Origin: Methylomicrobium agile
GTDB lineage: Bacteria > Pseudomonadota > Gammaproteobacteria > Methylococcales > Methylomonadaceae
Length of the DNA: 64,000 nucleotides
Reading direction: 5' to 3'
Assembly (NCBI RefSeq): GCF_000733855.1
Contig: NZ_JPOJ01000001.1
Span: 4,140,128 to 4,204,127, forward strand
The notes under the pieces are model-generated. The model was not told the origin of the DNA. It was given only the letters and a program-made list of their open reading frames with translations, and made no database searches. The position numbers were made by a program, and so were the translations under genes. Shown in pieces: positions 7,939 to 15,682 of the stretch; position 1 is the stretch's first letter; every line of letters begins with the position of its first letter.

Positions 7939-10553
7939 GCCAATTCCTTCATGCTATTGGCAATGGTGACTGAATCGACCGACGAAGACCCGGTTATCTG
8001 TAGCTGAAATTCGATAGCTTTGTACCCGGCCGGTAGACGGGCCGCGCTGTTGCCGCTGATCAGCATATTGGTGACGACATTGATGCCATCTGCCCATAGG
8101 TTGAATGTCACCGGACCCGACGCAAACACCCGAATCGCCGCCGGGCACATCGGTACCGGCACGCGCTGCGGCTTGCTCTTCCAGGTCATCGAAGATGGGG
8201 AACCGGTTTCCCAGGACTTGATATTACCGTTCGCATCCAGCAAGAACAGCGTGTCGGATTGATTGTCCCGGTACCCAGCGATAAAGTTGAAGCCCTCCAA
8301 CTCCGTCAATACCGTTTGCTCATCGCGCATGTCGAACATGAACGCCTGGGTATCCGAGAAACCGATATAGATGCCCTCATAAAAGAATCCGCGCATCGTG
8401 CTCGGCGAATACGCTTGCCATTGATCGCGCGTAAAGAACTGCTGCGATGCCACAGCCATATCGTTGGCCGTGACCGACAGCAGGCCGTCCGGAGACGCCA
8501 TCATCACATAGCCGCCCATATTGACGATGCTGGCCCGATTGGCACACGTTTGCGGATGATCGATCAATACCGCGCTCAGTTCTTCGGGCCGCTGACCGGT
8601 TACCAGATACGGAGCGTCTTCGGTCAGCACGATAATCGAATCGCCGGTGATTGCCATGCCGGTGATCGGCTTGGAAAATGACAACTGATTGAGCGGATTG
8701 AACGCATGCGGGAAACCGATTTCACTCGCGCACACGGCATTCCCAGAGAACCCTACCAAAAACCCGTTCGGCGTTACCATGATGCCAGCCAAATCGGCCG
8801 GTGGAGGAAACCATGTGGTCGATGGCAGAATCTCGCCCAGGGAAACATCGAGCAGATTATCCTGCATCGTCAAATCTTCGATTGGCGCTTCGCCGACATA
8901 CAAATAGGTCGTATCGGTCGTGCCTTGCGCGGTTCGATACACCCGGCGCCGGGCGCCCGCGCCCAGGTTATAACCTGACAAGGGCTCGCCCACGAACGCC
9001 AGCGCCACATCCTGCAGGTCGTTCACTTTAATCAGCGCGGGCGGCGATGGGGGGCCTTCCTCGCCAAGTGGCGTTACGTAGGTAAACACGTAGTACCGCT
9101 CTTTTTCGGTCGCTTCTTCGACGAACGCCTCGACAATCGCCTCGTCTTTCAAAATGGTGCCGAACTCGATCGCCTGGATGATCGATCCTTTCGCGCGCAA
9201 CGACGAATCGAAATAAAACGTCCGCCCGGCCGTCGTAGCCACAGTGCGCATCACGATACCGTTTTTGCGATAGATCACCGATGTACCGGCGTACTCGACC
9301 TCGAACCGGTCGCCGGCCGCATAAGTGCCGAATGCGCCTCGATCGACGCCAGACTCGTAGATCTTGATATTGCCGCTTTCGTTACCGACAATTGCGTAAT
9401 CGATATTGCCGTAACCGCTCGCCGTTAATGGCGGACCGTTCAGGCCGCCGGCCGCGCCTTTCGTCGAGCCGAACTGAAACTTGACCAGACATCCATCCGT
9501 GTAGTTTTCCAGCGTATAAGCTTGCCGGTTCCACGCCGCCGCGCCTTTGGTTTTCTCCGCCCGATTCCCGGTAATGTCGGCGTTGCCGTTCAGCGTCACC
9601 CCGCCGGCCTTAAATACCGGATCGACATCCGGCACCGAATATGCGCCAAACTCGATGTTTTCGACGGCCGAACCCTGCCCTGCCAGCGACGAATCAAAAT
9701 AAAATTCCCGTTCGATCAGCGTCTTCGATTCGCGCAGCACATCGCCGTTCTTCTTATAAAGAATTTGGGCGCCGCGATACTCGATCTCGAACACATCGGT
9801 ATCCGCATGCGTTCCGTAAGAGCCTTTCACTTTTCCGGCTTCATAGATCGAAATCACGCCCTTGTTATCGCTCAGAATGCCGAAATCGATCGACGCCATA
9901 GTCGCCTTGGTCGACGGATCGCCATCAAGCCCGGCAATCGCGCCGTACGCGCGGACCGGCAGCGTAAAGCGCAACGCGCAGGCCGATTTATACGATTGCA
10001 CGGAATAGCCTTGCTTATCCCATTGGCCGTTCGTCGCATCGGTCGTTTTCGTAACGCTGTTGGCGCCAAGCGTGGCGCTACCGGTCAACGTGAGCGGTCC
10101 CGCCGTAAATTCGATCGCCGACGCAACCGTACCCGATGTCGGCGCGCCGGCAGCCGCAGACGTGCTCAAAATGGGCGGATACGACGGGCGAGGCACGCCG
10201 AGCAAGAGCCCCTTCGAAAACACCAGGGATTCAGTATCGGTAAACCCGTATTTAGGCGCCCCATCGCCGGTATAATAGATACGGTTGTAGATGTCGTTGG
10301 CGATAGGATTCCTCACCACATTGACATCTTGAGCATCCCAGTACAGCCACTCCCATACGCCCGGAGATGTTTCGTGACGATAAATACTTTTCGACGTGGA
10401 TGGAACCGTAGCGATCTGAGTCGTGCCTTTTAATGGCACCAACGCACCACTATCGACGCGCAGATTTTTCGCGATCGTAGCCATGTTGCCAGGCAGCAGC
10501 GCAGCACTTATCTTTGGCGCGATGCCGCCGAACTGCTCCAGCTTAATACTCAT
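7935..10553 (-). CDS. Podovirus tail hub/nozzle-like structural protein
   Basis: This 872-residue protein opens with an N-terminal pattern (GGIAPKISAALLPGNMATIAKNL, then VDSGALVPL) typical of proteins that follow the connectors in podoviruses, equivalent in position to tail tubular protein B or P22-type needle/nozzle proteins. Two concanavalin-like beta blocks are repeated inside (about 150-310 and 320-470). Each holds a YDS-like DSSLAGQG/DSSLRAKG element and a KKNGDVLRESK/RKNGIVMRTVA element. The C-terminal half has beta-propeller-like repeats (SPDGLLSVTANDM, FNFIAGYRDNQSDTLFLLDANG). It overlaps both neighbours by four bases. Assigning it to the tail nozzle is inference. Confidence 0.75.
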   Translation of the reverse strand: MSIKLEQFGGIAPKISAALLPGNMATIAKNLRVDSGALVPLKGTTQIATVPSTSKSIYRHETSPGVWEWLYWDAQDVNVVRNPIANDIYNRIYYTGDGAPKYGFTDTESLVFSKGLLLGVPRPSYPPILSTSAAAGAPTSGTVASAIEFTAGPLTLTGSATLGANSVTKTTDATNGQWDKQGYSVQSYKSACALRFTLPVRAYGAIAGLDGDPSTKATMASIDFGILSDNKGVISIYEAGKVKGSYGTHADTDVFEIEYRGAQILYKKNGDVLRESKTLIEREFYFDSSLAGQGSAVENIEFGAYSVPDVDPVFKAGGVTLNGNADITGNRAEKTKGAAAWNRQAYTLENYTDGCLVKFQFGSTKGAAGGLNGPPLTASGYGNIDYAIVGNESGNIKIYESGVDRGAFGTYAAGDRFEVEYAGTSVIYRKNGIVMRTVATTAGRTFYFDSSLRAKGSIIQAIEFGTILKDEAIVEAFVEEATEKERYYVFTYVTPLGEEGPPSPPALIKVNDLQDVALAFVGEPLSGYNLGAGARRRVYRTAQGTTDTTYLYVGEAPIEDLTMQDNLLDVSLGEILPSTTWFPPPADLAGIMVTPNGFLVGFSGNAVCASEIGFPHAFNPLNQLSFSKPITGMAITGDSIIVLTEDAPYLVTGQRPEELSAVLIDHPQTCANRASIVNMGGYVMMASPDGLLSVTANDMAVASQQFFTRDQWQAYSPSTMRGFFYEGIYIGFSDTQAFMFDMRDEQTVLTELEGFNFIAGYRDNQSDTLFLLDANGNIKSWETGSPSSMTWKSKPQRVPVPMCPAAIRVFASGPVTFNLWADGINVVTNMLISGNSAARLPAGYKAIEFQLQITGSSSVDSVTIANSMKELA

Positions 10554-11239
10554 CGGCGCAAGTCTTTACGGCCTTCGTCACGCGTATCGTCGCTTACCGC
10601 GGAATCAACCTTGAACTTCGCCCCGACGGCATTGACGAACGCCGAGTAATGATTCGCGCTACGTTCAGCTTGATTGGCATACTCCGAATCTTTCGAAAAC
10701 GCGCGGTATAGAATGTAATCCAACAGCGCGTTGCTGTAGTAGTCCGCAATCGTAATCTTCGTGCCGGAATTAACATTGTTCACCTGGGTAGGCACCTTGG
10801 AGTAGACGATCTCGATCTGGCTCGGCGCAATCGGCTGCGGCGGATACACGTAGAACGTCTTGTTGTTGTCCTCTGCATCATAGACTGCATGAATCACCTC
10901 GTTGCTAGGCGTGGATGACGTCCAGTTCGGCACATAGGCATCCATATAGGCGCGCGTCACTTCGCGGATGATGCGGCCGGGTGTATTGCCGCCAACACCC
11001 ATGTTTCGAACAAACCCGTTAATCCGAATCGAATCGTCCGGGGCCTCCTGTTTGGATCCGGCCACCAGTGTAATAAGAGCGGTGGACGGGTTGCAGTTCG
11101 GCACCATCAGGGTAATTTCAGTTTGCCCATCATTCAGATAGCCGAGCAGCTCAGACGGGAACCATCGGGTTTGCGACGCATCGCCCAACAGGATCGAGGC
11201 CTTGTCGATAATTGTTTTTGCATCAGTCAGAGACGGCAT
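10550..11239 (-). CDS. Head-tail connector/adaptor-like protein
   Basis: This 229-residue protein has an N-terminal helical domain of the adaptor type (DAKTIIDKASILLGDASQTRW, then LLGYLNDGQTEI). A beta-rich middle follows (KTFYVYPPQPIAPSQIEIVYSKVP), and then a helical end with DYYSNALLDYILYRAFSKD. This layout is common to podovirus connector proteins between portal and nozzle. The gene sits directly before the nozzle-like gene (four-base overlap) and eight bases after another connector-like gene. It probably binds the portal ring and extends the neck. Family membership is by pattern; structure would confirm it. Confidence 0.75.
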   Translation of the reverse strand: MPSLTDAKTIIDKASILLGDASQTRWFPSELLGYLNDGQTEITLMVPNCNPSTALITLVAGSKQEAPDDSIRINGFVRNMGVGGNTPGRIIREVTRAYMDAYVPNWTSSTPSNEVIHAVYDAEDNNKTFYVYPPQPIAPSQIEIVYSKVPTQVNNVNSGTKITIADYYSNALLDYILYRAFSKDSEYANQAERSANHYSAFVNAVGAKFKVDSAVSDDTRDEGRKDLRR

Positions 11240-11246
11240 AATTCAC

Positions 11247-11903
11247 CTATTTAAAATAACTACGCACATGGCCTGTTCCATCCGCGATTCGCGGATGCCT
11301 AAACCCGGATTTTGCATAACGCCTAGCCTCTTCGACTCCGGCATCGAATTTGAGCAGATTGAACTGAGCCCCGGCCGGACTCGACCACGGCGTTTCCGGC
11401 ATCGCCATCAACACGGCTTTGGCGCCGGCCGACACCTCGTAAAACCAGCGTTCGCCAAACTCATTATCGATCGATGTCGCGTCCCGAGTCGGGAGCAGCA
11501 CAAGAGACGCCGTGATACTGCCGGAGCGGTCTGCATCATTATCCGGCGTCAGCACGAACGTATTCGGCGATTGCATGACGAAATAACTGACACTCGTATC
11601 GTGCGTTGCTGTTCTCCAACCGGGATAGCGCTTATCCATCCATTCCGAAGAAGCAGCTTGCACTTCAATGCTGCTTTCCGAGTTGTGTATGACGATGGGT
11701 GACACGACGCTTTCAATTTGCGTGCCGCTCGGCACGGCAAGGGCGTAAATCCCACCCGCATAACTCAAATCGGCAGGCTTCCGATACGCCGTAGATTCCC
11801 GGCAAAACCGCACCAGGGATTCTCTAACTGCCTTGATGACCAGGGGCACAGGCGCCCCCAGGCATTCTACGGTGACATCATCGATCCAATCGTCGAACGT
11901 CAT
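11247..11903 (-). CDS. Second head-tail connector-like protein
   Basis: This 218-residue protein has a similar plan to the next gene. An N-terminal helical part (TFDDWIDDVTVECLGAPVPLV and IKAVRESLVRFCRESTAYR) is followed by beta strands with the SSEWMDKRYPGWRT element, and a C-terminal helical end with FGERWFYEVSAGAKAVLMAMPE. The two proteins could be paralogous neck components. It lies between a small hypothetical gene and the adaptor-like gene in the virion operon. The role is inferred from order and fold pattern; no motif decides it. Confidence 0.7.
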   Translation of the reverse strand: MTFDDWIDDVTVECLGAPVPLVIKAVRESLVRFCRESTAYRKPADLSYAGGIYALAVPSGTQIESVVSPIVIHNSESSIEVQAASSEWMDKRYPGWRTATHDTSVSYFVMQSPNTFVLTPDNDADRSGSITASLVLLPTRDATSIDNEFGERWFYEVSAGAKAVLMAMPETPWSSPAGAQFNLLKFDAGVEEARRYAKSGFRHPRIADGTGHVRSYFK

Positions 11904-11910
11904 TGACCTA

Positions 11911-12240
11911 TTACTCGCTGCCCTTATTTAGGAGCTGTTCCGCCTGCTCGATCAGCTGCAACAAGCCAGGTAGCTTCAGCTTCAAACTGGCAGGCTTGCC
12001 GGTCAGCTCTTCATAGCGCGCCCGAGCGGCTTCAAGCTCGCTAGTCTCGTCCTCGCTGTCGTCGATTTCGAACACATGGGCATGCGGCGACTCTTCCAGG
12101 ATGAACCTGGCGTGATCTTCCGGCAGCGGCACGACCGGGCTTGCTTCAGAGAAAATAACCGGTTCGAACCGGCCTTTGGGATCGGATACGCACACATTGG
12201 CGCAAATCGCGGTCAACAATCTTAATTTCACAACTTTCAT
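11911..12240 (-). CDS. Hypothetical small virion-operon protein
   Basis: This 109-residue acidic protein has a short beta N-terminus, a conserved-looking DHARFILEESPHAHVFEI segment, and a C-terminal helical part (SELEAARARYEELTGKPASLKL). The last helix is coiled-coil-like. It lies between the decoration-type gene and the connector genes, where podoviruses often encode small head-completion or head-fibre proteins. I do not recognise the family. Spacing of seven bases to the next gene supports co-translation. Confidence 0.62.
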   Translation of the reverse strand: MKVVKLRLLTAICANVCVSDPKGRFEPVIFSEASPVVPLPEDHARFILEESPHAHVFEIDDSEDETSELEAARARYEELTGKPASLKLKLPGLLQLIEQAEQLLNKGSE

Positions 12241-12256
12241 AGAGAGTGCCTCATGT

Positions 12257-12281
12257 AACCGAGCAGGATGCCTGCCCGGTT
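12257..12281 (-). terminator. Intercistronic hairpin in the virion operon
   Basis: An 11-bp inverted repeat with one mismatch (AACCGAGCAGG / CCTGCCCGGTT, loop ATG) lies between the decoration-type gene and the next gene. It has no U-tract, so it more probably stabilises or attenuates the transcript than fully terminates it. Confidence 0.45.
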
Positions 12282-12295
12282 ATGAATGGAGAGAA

Positions 12296-12847
12296 TTACA
12301 GGGTGCCGATGAATTCACCGGACGCGGCGACGAAAATCCGCTTACCCGCCACCCATGTTGGCGTTGCGCCGAAAATGATCTTGATGCCGAGATAATACGG
12401 CTCTTGAAGCTCATTTTTCGGCGTGGCCAAGCCCTCGAAAGTTTCCGGGATAATGACCGCCTGCGAATTGTTCGCCGATGTCACCATCACAAAAGAATCG
12501 GCGCCATTGACTTGGATGACCTTATCCGGGGCGCTTGCGGCAGTACCAGAGCTTGCGCCATCGTTGCCGGCGATTGTGGTCGACGGATTGATGATGTTGC
12601 TCTTCTTTCTCAGCACCAGTTTTGCCGTGGCGTTGGTGCCAAGATTCGCCTCGATTGCCCACTTGAGGTTGTGGATCCTGGCGCCCGCCGGAATTTCGAA
12701 CAAAGGGATTTCGACGGTATCGCCCTCCGCTACGGCTGCCGGCAGCGCGACGGTTTTATGTTGGCCGCTGTAATTAACCGCGTTGCTGTCACAACCCGAA
12801 TACGGCGGCTTTTGTAGGTCAGAGCCTAATTGAAAATAATCTGCCAT
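12296..12847 (-). CDS. Probable capsid decoration/cement protein
   Basis: This 183-residue, beta-rich protein is directly downstream of the major capsid gene in transcription order, the usual place for head-decoration proteins. The N-terminal half has strands with VALPAAVAEGDTVEIPLFEI and ARIHNLKWAIEANLG, consistent with a beta-sandwich on the capsid surface. No enzymatic residues are seen. A hairpin separates it from the capsid gene, suggesting separate control of amounts. The decoration role is inference; a minor head protein is the alternative. Confidence 0.66.
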   Translation of the reverse strand: MADYFQLGSDLQKPPYSGCDSNAVNYSGQHKTVALPAAVAEGDTVEIPLFEIPAGARIHNLKWAIEANLGTNATAKLVLRKKSNIINPSTTIAGNDGASSGTAASAPDKVIQVNGADSFVMVTSANNSQAVIIPETFEGLATPKNELQEPYYLGIKIIFGATPTWVAGKRIFVAASGEFIGTL

Positions 12848-12877
12848 TTTGTTTACCTGCTACTGAGTAACCGAAAT

Positions 12878-12900
12878 AGCCCGGCATAAAGCCGGGCTAC
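12878..12900 (-). terminator. Strong hairpin after the major capsid gene
   Basis: A perfect 9-bp inverted repeat (TAGCCCGGC, loop ATAAA, GCCGGGCTA) lies 12 bases after the capsid stop in the leftward transcript. It is followed by TTTCGG, not a long U-run. It may partly terminate or protect the abundant capsid transcript. Confidence 0.55.
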
Positions 12901-12911
12901 ACCGATTCGGG

Positions 12912-14198
12912 TTAGGATTTGCCAATTGAGTTGGCGATGACCGTGTTAAAGGCCGCGGTGCCGATCGCTGGCGCGTAAGAATCCACCACGGCTACGCCGT
13001 GATCTGTCAGCGCGCCGTTGATGGTAAACCGAGTCTTCGCAGTGCCTTCCATCATCGACAGAGAGACTTCGACGGCTGACTTGTGGTCTACCAGCTCTTC
13101 GTTCCATGCGTAGTGGTAGTCGCTCGATTCCTCGTTGCCGTAAGCCTTAATCAACGCCTGAGCACCCAAAATAATCGCGCGGTCTGCATCCACGCCGGCC
13201 GCCACCGCAGATTCCGCGTTCGCCGAACTGTTCTCATAAACCGCTTCGCCAGCTTTGAAGCGGATCGCGTACCGGTTCATCGGCTTGACCAAAATGCCGT
13301 TCCACATAATCGAGTCGCCCATGAACAGTGGATGCCGCTGGCCTTCGAAACGCTTGACCGCCTGCTGAACGGCACTGACCCACTTGGAGCCGGCAATGCC
13401 TTTCATGATGGCCCACTGGCGCTCAGTCACGAACATCACCCACATCGGTGAATTCCAGGAATACTCATCGCCCTTGATTTTGACCGACTGCAACGGGACC
13501 TGCGATTCCTTCAAAATTGCGCCGATCGCGTCAACTTCTGACAACGTGAGATAACCGTTCGTGGTCAGGTTCGCGATAGTAGTCGGAGGGGTAATACCGG
13601 TACCTGTGTACATCGCGAAAAACCGACGGTTGAAGGTCGGCGCCTGCACCGGGTTAACCATAATCTCGGAAAACTCGGTATCGGTCTGCAGCGGAACCAC
13701 CCAATCTGCGGTATTCTGCGAACCACGCGCACCGGACAAGGCGACCAAACAACGCTGATCTTCCAGGCGTTGCGCCCAACCGGTCAAGCCGGCAGTAATG
13801 ACGGTACGCAGATTGTGCTTGGTGCGCTTTTGCGTCATTTTCCCGCCGGTATCGGCCATCCCGCGCGAACGGTTGATCGAAACTTCTTGCGTCGATGAGG
13901 TGGTGTTCATGCCGCGACCCTCCAGGCGGCGGTCACCCATGATTGGCTTGCCCTGGAAGATGTTGAATAAGTCGACCGAAACTCTATCGCCGGCCGATTG
14001 CTTCAGGTCGGTAACCTTCACGATCGGATAGTCGGCGCTGGTTTGGCCTTTGAGTTTTTTGACAGCATCGCCCATTTGCGGGGCGCCGCCAGATAAGAGG
14101 TTCATGAAACCGGGCGCGGTCTGCACACCAGCAAAAACAGCAGCACCGAAAACCTTAGCGGCTAACGGGCTACCAATGGGGATATTGACACCAGCCAT
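12912..14198 (-). CDS. Major capsid protein, N4-gp56 type
   Basis: This 428-residue protein matches the N4-gp56/DUF4043 capsid family by length and by several segments. The N-terminal arm has PIGSPLAAKVFGAAVFAGVQ, followed by VKKLKGQTSADYPIVKVTDL. The middle holds the NRSRGMADTGGKMTQKRTKH element and the YTGTGITPPTT loop, and a C-terminal block has WNEELVDHKSAVEVSLSMMEG. These proteins form the HK97-fold shell of podoviruses. It lies after the scaffold gene and before the decoration-type gene. A hairpin in the leader sits directly before the AAGGA ribosome-binding site. Confidence is high for the role, moderate for the exact subfamily. Confidence 0.88.
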   Translation of the reverse strand: MAGVNIPIGSPLAAKVFGAAVFAGVQTAPGFMNLLSGGAPQMGDAVKKLKGQTSADYPIVKVTDLKQSAGDRVSVDLFNIFQGKPIMGDRRLEGRGMNTTSSTQEVSINRSRGMADTGGKMTQKRTKHNLRTVITAGLTGWAQRLEDQRCLVALSGARGSQNTADWVVPLQTDTEFSEIMVNPVQAPTFNRRFFAMYTGTGITPPTTIANLTTNGYLTLSEVDAIGAILKESQVPLQSVKIKGDEYSWNSPMWVMFVTERQWAIMKGIAGSKWVSAVQQAVKRFEGQRHPLFMGDSIMWNGILVKPMNRYAIRFKAGEAVYENSSANAESAVAAGVDADRAIILGAQALIKAYGNEESSDYHYAWNEELVDHKSAVEVSLSMMEGTAKTRFTINGALTDHGVAVVDSYAPAIGTAAFNTVIANSIGKS

Positions 14199-14210
14199 TG
14201 TGTTTTCCTT

Positions 14211-14225
14211 TCGTCATCACGACGA
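14211..14225 (-). promoter_or_regulatory. 5' leader hairpin before the capsid ribosome-binding site
   Basis: In the leftward transcript TCGTC-GTGAT-GACGA forms a 5-bp stem with the same loop and core as the hairpin at 2532-2546. The two outer base pairs are swapped but still pair. The AAGGA ribosome-binding site of the capsid gene follows immediately. A shared role in translation or RNA processing is suggested. Confidence 0.5.
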
Positions 14226-14235
14226 TAAGAGGTTT

Positions 14236-14272
14236 AGGGCGGCGCCGCTTCTATCTCCCGACAGTAACGGCG
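14236..14272 (-). terminator. Intercistronic GC-rich hairpin between scaffold and capsid genes
   Basis: Arms GGCGCCG and CGGCGCC pair over a 20-base loop in the gap between the scaffold stop and the capsid leader. There is no U-run in the leftward sense, so processing or RNA protection is more likely than termination. Confidence 0.4.
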
Positions 14273-14283
14273 CCTGTTTGTTT

Positions 14284-15240
14284 TTACCCCAGGCTGTTCA
14301 GGTAGGCGTTACGCTGGTCTTCGGTCATTTTCATGAACCGATCGCCGATTTCCGCAGAACTGGAATCTTCCAGCCGCTGACGTTCCGATGCCTCTGGGGC
14401 TTCGCCGCCCGGAATATCCGAGAGGCTATTAATAATCGGCTTCTGCTGAGTGGGTACAACAGGCGCAGTTTTGTTGCTGCTTTGCTGCTTCTCAGCTTCG
14501 GCCTTAAACGGTGTTTCGTAGATTTGCGACATTGCCGCAGCAACCTTCGCAAACCGTTCTGTCATTGAGAGATTAGCGGTTGCTGGATTGGCCCGTAACC
14601 GGTTGTCCATTTCGACGCATTCCGCCCAGATTTCCGGGCGGTTCTGCTGCCAATGGCTCAAGATCGGGTTGTTGTCGATCTCCTCCTGAACAGTGAGCGC
14701 GACTTTTTGCTGCTCTTCGGCAACACGTTTTTGCTCATCCTGTTCGAACAAGCTCAGCTTTTGACTGACCGCCATCATTGCGGCTTGCTGCGAGGCAATC
14801 GCCTCGTACTGTTCAGGGAAGTAGTCCTTCAATTCCTGAATCTGCTCTTCGGTCATCGTCTTGAAAGCCAACGATGCCGGCTGAGCGTTTCCAGGATTCT
14901 TAAGCCGCTCAATCTCGGCTTCCATTTCCCGCAATCTTTGGTGTGCTTCCTGCCGGGCCTGCCGTTCCGACTTCAACACGTCGTAACTGATAACGTGTTT
15001 ACCGTCTTTGGCCAGAATGCCGTCAGGTTCTTTTTCAGGTGTTTTCGACTCACCCGCTTCGGTCGATGCTTGAGTACCTGCGCCGGACGCCGCGCTTGCC
15101 GTTTTACCGGCTTCGTCCTGTTCGGTAATCGAACTTTCTTCCGATTCACCGGCTATTACTTCTTGATACAACTTCGCCAGAATCTCCGGATCGTTCGGCG
15201 GCAACTCGCCAGATTCCACATAACTCGCTAAATCACTCAT
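14284..15240 (-). CDS. Capsid scaffolding protein
   Basis: This 318-residue, acidic, highly helical protein has long Glu/Gln/Lys/Ala-rich stretches and few hydrophobic core segments, as expected for an internal scaffold. Examples are DVLKSERQARQEAHQRLREM and QKLSLFEQDEQKRVAEEQQK. It lies directly before the capsid gene in the operon, the standard position. ATG 15240 is chosen because GGGAGG lies five bases upstream. An ATG five codons earlier would place that ribosome-binding site inside the gene. A promoter with two operator-like palindromes lies upstream at 15341-15387. Confidence 0.83.
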   Translation of the reverse strand: MSDLASYVESGELPPNDPEILAKLYQEVIAGESEESSITEQDEAGKTASAASGAGTQASTEAGESKTPEKEPDGILAKDGKHVISYDVLKSERQARQEAHQRLREMEAEIERLKNPGNAQPASLAFKTMTEEQIQELKDYFPEQYEAIASQQAAMMAVSQKLSLFEQDEQKRVAEEQQKVALTVQEEIDNNPILSHWQQNRPEIWAECVEMDNRLRANPATANLSMTERFAKVAAAMSQIYETPFKAEAEKQQSSNKTAPVVPTQQKPIINSLSDIPGGEAPEASERQRLEDSSSAEIGDRFMKMTEDQRNAYLNSLG

Positions 15241-15340
15241 TCTGCCTCCCGGCATGATGGCCTTATCGCCGGCCTTACGAAAAAATTCCCCGCAATATCG
15301 CTTGCGGGCTGCAATGGTTCGAACTGATGTTATCAGTTAT

Positions 15341-15357
15341 TGTGATTTATTATCACA
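15341..15357. promoter_or_regulatory. 17-bp operator-like palindrome, site 1
   Basis: TGTGATTTATTATCACA, perfect 6-bp arms with a 5-base centre. It covers the -10 element of a leftward promoter upstream of the scaffold-capsid genes. Confidence 0.62.
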
Positions 15358-15377
15358 TTTTACTAATTATTGTTCAA
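15349..15377 (-). promoter_or_regulatory. Leftward sigma70-type promoter before the scaffold gene
   Basis: On the minus strand TTGAAC, a 17-base spacer and GATAAT form a good promoter. The -35 lies in operator-like site 2 and the -10 in site 1. This would give the capsid genes an internal, repressible start. Confidence 0.55.
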
Positions 15378-15387
15378 ATTATTCACA
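15371..15387. promoter_or_regulatory. 17-bp operator-like palindrome, site 2
   Basis: TGTTCAAATTATTCACA carries one TGTTC-type and one TCACA-type half-site at the spacing seen in the other sites. It covers the -35 of the promoter at 15349-15377. Confidence 0.55.
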
Positions 15388-15412
15388 AATTGAAGCTAAA
15401 AAGCCTGTCCAG

Positions 15413-15682
15413 TCACCTGCCCAATGGATCTTCCTTATCCTCCCACGGGGCCTTGGTTACGCCTTCCGCCGGCGGAGTCCAACCAAGCTCGATGAGCGCC
15501 TCTCTCACGCCAGCGTCTTGGGTCTTGATTACCTTCTCGATCGAGTTGATAATCTCTCTGCCGCGTAGCTGAACCGTTTCCTGAATGATCGAGCCTTTTT
15601 CGTCGTCGACCTTTGTTGTGACATAGAACTCGACCAGATCGCTGTCTTGGTGTTCTACGAGCGGTAATATGGGTTTGTCCAT
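15413..15682 (-). CDS. Hypothetical small phage protein between portal and scaffold
   Basis: This 89-residue protein has a beta N-terminal half (LVEFYVTTKVDDEKGSII) and a helical middle, and ends in a Pro/Lys/Glu-rich tail (TPPAEGVTKAPWEDKEDPLG). The portal stop is directly adjacent, so the genes are co-translated. Small proteins at this place may be head-assembly helpers, but no family is recognised. The next gene downstream has its own promoter. Confidence 0.62.
   Translation of the reverse strand: MDKPILPLVEHQDSDLVEFYVTTKVDDEKGSIIQETVQLRGREIINSIEKVIKTQDAGVREALIELGWTPPAEGVTKAPWEDKEDPLGR

Noticed and set aside
9522-10433. 303-residue antisense frame over the nozzle-like gene
   Set aside because: Arg-rich shadow without ribosome-binding site or motif.
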